In this document: piece by piece, positions 59,833 through 64,000 of the stretch
How the letters are laid out: each line of letters opens with the position of its first letter
How positions within the stretch are numbered: the first letter of the stretch is position 1
Source of the DNA: Haloarcula sebkhae
GTDB lineage: Archaea; Halobacteriota; Halobacteria; Halobacteriales; Haloarculaceae
Direction: 5' to 3'
Assembly: GCF_014647415.1 (NCBI RefSeq)
Contig: NZ_BMPD01000001.1
Location: forward strand, 620,001-684,000
Length of the DNA: 64,000 bases
Translations under genes and position numbers: made by a program
Notes under the pieces: model-generated
Seen by the model: the letters and a program-made list of their open reading frames with translations, nothing else
Databases searched by the model: none
Told to the model about the DNA's origin: nothing

Positions 59833-60351
59833 TCAGCCATCGACCAGCCCTGGCCGGGACGAATCAGTCGCTCGGTGGTACGCGGATAGCACGAGCGCGT
59901 GAAACGCGACGAGGACGCCGACGCCGACGATGATGACTGCGACCTGCAGCGGGGTCGAGAGCAGCCCTAGCGAGACGATGAGCGTCGTCGCACAGGCCGG
60001 CGCGTGCACCGTATCGGTCGCAATCATCCCCCAACTCGTCACGACGAGCGAGAGCGTCGCACTCGCGACGAGGCGGAGCCCGGCCATCGAGAACGCCGCC
60101 GGGTCCGCGACCAGCGAGACGCCTGTTGCGAGCAGGACGTACGCGACAAGCCCCGCGAGACCGCCGATGAGATGGCTCACGACGACGCGGACCAGTCCCG
60201 TCCGGTCGCGGTCCCGCTGAAACGCGAGCATGAACGCAGACGGGCCGAGACTCGGGAAGATGAACGGTTGGCCGGTCACCCACGCGAGTATCCCGAGGAC
60301 GACGAACAGCACGCCAGCGTACAGGCTCGTTCCAACCCGATGCCGTCGCAT
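59833..60351 (-). CDS. HPP-family membrane protein
   Basis: The 172-residue protein has four hydrophobic helices (about 10-28, 58-78, 95-112 and 130-155). The first loop carries FIFPSLGPSAFMLAF, and the segment DTVHAPACATTLIVSLG has the HPP-like His-Ala-Pro signature of this family. The family includes proposed nitrite or anion transporters in bacteria, algae and archaea. The substrate is not known here. It converges with UspA (27 bp). Confidence 0.8.
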   Translation of the reverse strand: MRRHRVGTSLYAGVLFVVLGILAWVTGQPFIFPSLGPSAFMLAFQRDRDRTGLVRVVVSHLIGGLAGLVAYVLLATGVSLVADPAAFSMAGLRLVASATLSLVVTSWGMIATDTVHAPACATTLIVSLGLLSTPLQVAVIIVGVGVLVAFHALVLSAYHRATDSSRPGLVDG

Positions 60352-60432
60352 TGCTCCCGATAGGAAACTGGACGGGTAAGACAGTCACGGTCCGACAAAT
60401 AACCGTATCGTCCCGAATGGAGACGACAGCGG

Positions 60433-61200
60433 TTAGAGAGCCGTCATCGTTGTGTCGTCCTCGCTCAGGGCCGACGGTGGCCGCCCATCACTCTCGCGGA
60501 GTTGCTCAAACGCGACTGCGATAACCGCAGTGCTGTACAGCGACAGCAGCGGTTGGAGGACGACAGTCGGTAACTGCGAGGCCGGTCCCGAAAGCACCAA
60601 TGGGCTGAGGAGTCCGATAACTCCGCCGAAGAGCCCCGCAGCAACAACGACGATGAACAGCAGTCCAAACAGCGCTATCCGGTCGCCCTCGGTGAGCCGG
60701 TAGCTCGCTTTGAGCGCCGCGATGAAGTTCCGGTCTTCGGCGATGATGTACGGTGCCATGAAGATGAACACGACGTACGCGAAGATGCCGGGAATAATGA
60801 GCAAGATCGATCCGATGAACACCAGTAGCCCGTAGACGAGTCCGCCAACTAGCACGTTCACCATCGCGAGTGGCACGTTCCGCGTGAACGCACCCTCCGG
60901 GAAGCTGGTGCGTGCCCCAGCGACAAACGTTCGGAAGGACACGATAGTGAGATACAGTGAGATCACGGAGCTGACAGCGATACCGGCACCAGCGACAGTA
61001 AGCGGGATGTCGAAGGTGAGCGGCATGGCTGCGGTAACCTCGCCGTACCCCATTCTGGTGACGGTTGTCGCCAGAATAGTGTTTAGCAGTGCCTGCAAGC
61101 TAACTATCAGGGCTAAAAACGCTGCGAGTAGTATCCCGCCGGTACGACTGAACAGCCGGTACCCCGCCTCTTCGAGGGCGGAGCCGATTTGGAGGGCCAT
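60433..61200 (-). CDS. Polytopic membrane protein
   Basis: The 255-residue protein begins MALQIGSALEEAGYRLFSRT and has six hydrophobic segments. Segment SILLIIPGIFAYVVFIFMAP followed by YIIAEDRNFIAALKASYRL resembles haloarchaeal DUF7847/DUF4013-like membrane proteins (recalled). Its C-terminal tail is acidic and probably cytoplasmic. No motif indicates transport or catalysis. It stands alone; the next gene is a thioredoxin 62 bp away. Confidence 0.7.
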   Translation of the reverse strand: MALQIGSALEEAGYRLFSRTGGILLAAFLALIVSLQALLNTILATTVTRMGYGEVTAAMPLTFDIPLTVAGAGIAVSSVISLYLTIVSFRTFVAGARTSFPEGAFTRNVPLAMVNVLVGGLVYGLLVFIGSILLIIPGIFAYVVFIFMAPYIIAEDRNFIAALKASYRLTEGDRIALFGLLFIVVVAAGLFGGVIGLLSPLVLSGPASQLPTVVLQPLLSLYSTAVIAVAFEQLRESDGRPPSALSEDDTTMTAL

Positions 61201-61262
61201 CGTCGGACCGCTTCGACAACTACGGACAAAAGTGTTGCCTCAGTGTGACACTACAACCCAGT

Positions 61263-61610
61263 TCACACGTCCGATTCCGACCCGCGCTCGACGAACTCGA
61301 TAAGTTCCTCCGCCGGGACGAACCCGTCGGCACGGCGGTGAATCAGGTCCCCGTCGGCAAACAGCAGGAGCGTCGGGACACTCCGGACATCGAACGCCTC
61401 GACAGCATCGAGGTCGTGTTTCGGATTGAACACGACCACTGTGGCGTCAGTGGCCTTCGCAGCGATATCGAGTATCGGCTCCATCGACTTGCAGATAGTA
61501 CAGCCAGTCGTTCGGACCATCACCAGCACGCGGTCGGCTGTCGCCAGTACGTCGTCGAGTTCGTCCCGTGTTTCGACCGTCTGAACGCTGTGTTCCGTTT
61601 TCGTCTCCAT
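61263..61610 (-). CDS. Thioredoxin-like protein
   Basis: The 115-residue protein starts at METKTEHSVQTVETRDELDD. The active site is CTIC in TTGCTICKSMEPILDIAAK, in place of the usual CGPC, and the cis-Pro is in DVRSVPTLLLFADGD. It has no signal peptide, so it works in the cytoplasm. The unusual central pair Thr-Ile should shift the redox potential from that of classical thioredoxin. Confidence 0.88.
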   Translation of the reverse strand: METKTEHSVQTVETRDELDDVLATADRVLVMVRTTGCTICKSMEPILDIAAKATDATVVVFNPKHDLDAVEAFDVRSVPTLLLFADGDLIHRRADGFVPAEELIEFVERGSESDV

Positions 61611-61687
61611 GGGGGCAGTACGTGCCACAGCGCGAAGAACCCCGCGACGAGTCACGCCCGTTCGGCTGTGGCTGCTGTCCGGGGCCG

Positions 61688-62248
61688 TCAGTCCTCGATT
61701 TCACGGACGACCGATGCGGGGTTCCCCTGAACGACGACCCCAGCGGGAACGTCGTCGGTGACGACCGCACCAGACCCGATGACGGCGTCGTCACCGACAG
61801 TGACGCCAGGGTTGATGACCGCCTGACCGCCGATCCAGACATTGTCACCGATAGTCACCGGCTTCCCGTACTCGACGCCGCTACGTCGTTCATCCGGGTC
61901 AAGCGGGTGCGTCGCGGTGTAGATGTGGACGCCCGGCCCGAGCAGGCAATCATCTCCGATATCGACCCGGCAGACGTCCAACACGACGCAGTCGAAGTTC
62001 GCGTAGAACCCCTCGCCGACGTGGATGTTGTCGCCGTAGTCACACCGGAAGGGCGGTTCGACGTGGCAGTCCGGGCCGACCGAGCCGAACAGGTCCGCGA
62101 TGAGCGCCTGTCTGGTGTCGGCCTCCGACGGGTCGGTCCGGTTGTACTCCCGGGTAAGTTCGTTCGCACGCTCACGGGCGGCGACGAGTTCCGGATCGCT
62201 CGCGTCGTAGCGCTCGCCAGCGAGCATCTTCTCTTTCTCAGAGGGCAT
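61688..62248 (-). CDS. Maltose/galactoside O-acetyltransferase-like enzyme
   Basis: The 186-residue left-handed beta-helix enzyme starts [20 protein letters not shown], the mac/maa N-terminal domain. Hexapeptide repeats follow ([29 protein letters not shown], and [20 protein letters not shown]). The catalytic His is in YTATHPLDP. It transfers acetyl groups from acetyl-CoA to sugars or related compounds. It is separate from the thioredoxin gene by 77 bp. Confidence 0.92.
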   Translation of the reverse strand: MPSEKEKMLAGERYDASDPELVAARERANELTREYNRTDPSEADTRQALIADLFGSVGPDCHVEPPFRCDYGDNIHVGEGFYANFDCVVLDVCRVDIGDDCLLGPGVHIYTATHPLDPDERRSGVEYGKPVTIGDNVWIGGQAVINPGVTVGDDAVIGSGAVVTDDVPAGVVVQGNPASVVREIED

Positions 62249-62383
62249 GCCGACCAGCCTCCGGGATGCGGCTATCGCGGTATCGCTGTGCGGTCATGTC
62301 TTGCGATTGACCCGCCCAGCTAAGAGACGTTGCGGTTGGCTATCGGAAACCGGATCGGAAATCGGGTTCGAGCCCGGAACGGA

Positions 62384-62389
62384 TTTATA
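62384..62389 (+). promoter_or_regulatory. TATA box of the DUF460 gene
   Basis: The sequence tttata lies 25-30 nt before the GTG at 62414, supporting that start for a leaderless transcript. Confidence 0.5.
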
Positions 62390-62413
62390 GTCGACCGTCG
62401 CCTACCATGGTTC

Positions 62414-64000
62414 GTGAACCGCACGGCAGCGCTCGACGCAGTCGTCTTCGGTGTCGACATCCAGAGCGGCGACGTGCGCGGTGACGCACCGTCGTACGCA
62501 CTGGTGGTCTTCGACGGGGAATCAGTCGAGCGAGACGTGGTCTCGTGGCGGAAGCTCCGCCGGCGCATCGAGAACGAGGAGCCGGCCATCGTCGCGACGG
62601 ACAATATGTACGAACTCGCCGAGGACAAGGACGCCCTGATCCACGTCCTCGGGTCCCTCCCCGACGAAACGAAACTGGTGCAGGTGACCGGCGACGAGCG
62701 GCCCGAACCGCTCTCCAGGGTCGCCAAACGTCACGGCGTCCCCTACGGCAAGGACCCGATGGAAGAGGCCGAAGCCGCGGCCAGGCTGGCCGCTGCCAAC
62801 GTCGGGCAGGAGGTGTCCGCCTTCACCGACACGACGGAGGTGAAGGTCTCGCGGGGCCGCTCGACCGGCAAAGGCGGGTGGTCAGAGGACCGGTACACCC
62901 GGCGCATCCACGGCGCAGTCCGGAAGCGAGCGCGTGAAATCGAGTCCGAACTGGACGCTGCCGGTCTTGAGTACGAACGGGACGTGACCGAGAAGTACGG
63001 CGGGTTCTCCAACGCCGTGTTCCAAGTTTCGGCCCGGCCACAGGATATCCCGGTATCGAGAGCCCGGTCGGGCGACACGCGCGTCGAAATCGAGCGCCAG
63101 CGGCGGGACGGCATCGAGTTCAAGCCACTGGCAAAGCGGCGCGACCACGTCGTCGTCGGCGTCGACCCTGGAACGACGACGGCCGTCGCCATCGTCTCCC
63201 TCGACGGCACTGTGCTGGACGTGTACTCCTCGCGGACCGACGACGCCGCCGCGACGACAGAGTGGATCATCGAGCGCGGGCGACCGGTCATCGTCGCCGC
63301 TGACGTGACGCCGATGCCCGAAACGGTCGAGAAGCTCCGACGCTCCTTTAGCGCCGCGGGCTGGGAGCCCGACACCGACCTCCCGGTCGACGAAAAGAAA
63401 CACCGGACCCGGGAGGAGGCCTACGACAACGACCACGAGCGGGACGCGATGGCCGCCGCCCTCTACGCCTTCGACAACCACGCCGACCAGTTCGAGCGCG
63501 TCGCGGGCAAGGTCCCACCACAGTACGACGTGGGGCCAGTCATCGACCGGGTCGTCGCTGGCGAGGAGAGCGTCGAGACAGTGTTACGGGACCTCGAAGA
63601 CGACGATAGTGAGGACGAGGACACCACCGCGCACGAGCCGCGGGAACTCACTGACGACGAGAAGGAGATCAAACGGCTGAACGCCCGCATCGAACGGCTC
63701 GAATCACACGTCGACGACCTCAAAGAGACGATCAAGCGCAAGGACGACCAGCTCTCGGAGAAGGATAAACAGCTGGAGAAGGCTCGTAGCGAGGGCCGGC
63801 GCGAGGTCAGAAAAGACCGCGAGGTGACGCGGCTCCAGCGACGCAACGAGGCCCTCGAACGGAAGGTTGAGGAGGAAGAGGAGAAACGCGAGGCGCTGGC
63901 CGACAAGCTCGACCGGCTGAAGGCGCTGTGGAAGCTCGATCACTCGAACTTCGCCGATGTCTCGGAGAAGCAGGAGGGGCTGACCCCGGTCAAGGTGGTC
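62414..64000 (+). CDS. DUF460 RNase H-like protein, 3' end outside window
   Basis: The frame starts at GTG 62414 and is still open at 64000 (529 codons visible). A TATA box at 62384-62389 supports this start; the nearby ATG at 62407 is in another frame. Residues about 1-140 are a domain starting AALDAVVFGVDIQSGD. After a basic region (about 145-230), an RNase H/RuvC-like core begins at VVVGVDPGTTTAVAIVSLDG (about 248-267) with acidic candidates in VIVAADVTPMPE and HERDAMAAALYAF. A long coiled coil (about 415-510) follows. The protein is probably a cytosolic nucleic acid processing enzyme. Confidence 0.85.
   Translation, partial: MNRTAALDAVVFGVDIQSGDVRGDAPSYALVVFDGESVERDVVSWRKLRRRIENEEPAIVATDNMYELAEDKDALIHVLGSLPDETKLVQVTGDERPEPLSRVAKRHGVPYGKDPMEEAEAAARLAAANVGQEVSAFTDTTEVKVSRGRSTGKGGWSEDRYTRRIHGAVRKRAREIESELDAAGLEYERDVTEKYGGFSNAVFQVSARPQDIPVSRARSGDTRVEIERQRRDGIEFKPLAKRRDHVVVGVDPGTTTAVAIVSLDGTVLDVYSSRTDDAAATTEWIIERGRPVIVAADVTPMPETVEKLRRSFSAAGWEPDTDLPVDEKKHRTREEAYDNDHERDAMAAALYAFDNHADQFERVAGKVPPQYDVGPVIDRVVAGEESVETVLRDLEDDDSEDEDTTAHEPRELTDDEKEIKRLNARIERLESHVDDLKETIKRKDDQLSEKDKQLEKARSEGRREVRKDREVTRLQRRNEALERKVEEEEEKREALADKLDRLKALWKLDHSNFADVSEKQEGLTPVKVV

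Overview
The window is haloarchaeal. The proteins are very acidic, the chromosome is GC-rich, TATA boxes lie about 25-32 nt upstream of start codons (mostly leaderless transcripts), and the archaeal split RNA polymerase genes, EF-1A/EF-2 and F420 and tryptophanase genes all fit a member of the Haloarculaceae, probably Haloarcula or a close relative. This assignment is from recognition, not a database search.

Region 1 (1 to about 10,890) is accessory DNA ending exactly at the 3' end of a tRNA-Ala(CGC) gene. Its core (2,164-7,181) is a tightly overlapping rightward operon with the architecture of pleolipoviruses (pleomorphic, membrane-vesicle-like haloarchaeal viruses): a four-helix VP3-like membrane protein, a small membrane protein, a large signal-peptide/C-terminal-anchor spike, two further membrane proteins and a VP8-like P-loop NTPase. 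A PD-(D/E)XK nuclease-like gene follows. A leftward cluster (10,699-8,483) encodes a small zinc-finger protein, an HTH protein, a 52-residue ORF and a large protein with a winged-helix-like segment that may act in replication. Regulators (AbrB-like, ribbon-helix-helix-like) and two AT-rich genes of unknown function sit at the left. The region looks like an integrated provirus. Its left end and any integrase lie outside the window.

Region 2 (10,891-39,113) is the chromosomal translation/transcription neighbourhood. All core genes are on the minus strand: rpoH-rpoB''-rpoB'-rpoA'-rpoA''-nusA, rps12-rps7, EF-2, EF-1A-rps10 and tRNA-Ala. Unrelated genes are inserted between these blocks: a chemotaxis transducer, a BioY/ECF biotin transporter, a multi-PAS sensor kinase, a lipoprotein, a cystathionine gamma-synthase-like enzyme, a DUF5781-like HExxH protein, homoserine dehydrogenase with an ACT partner, and a membrane M48-like protein that has lost its zinc motif.

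Region 3 (39,390-64,000) starts with two tRNA-Asp(GTC) genes and a decayed third copy. It continues with metabolic and envelope genes: a phosphodiesterase, CofE and a Mer-like F420 enzyme, tryptophanase, a methyltransferase, a MoxR-DUF58-transglutaminase operon, aIF1/SUI1, a secreted gluzincin-type metallopeptidase, a DMT transporter, ThiD-ThiN, a DsbA-like protein, D-2-hydroxyacid dehydrogenase, a TauE/SafE exporter, UspA, HPP, a thioredoxin, an acetyltransferase, and a DUF460 RNase H-like protein that runs off the right edge.
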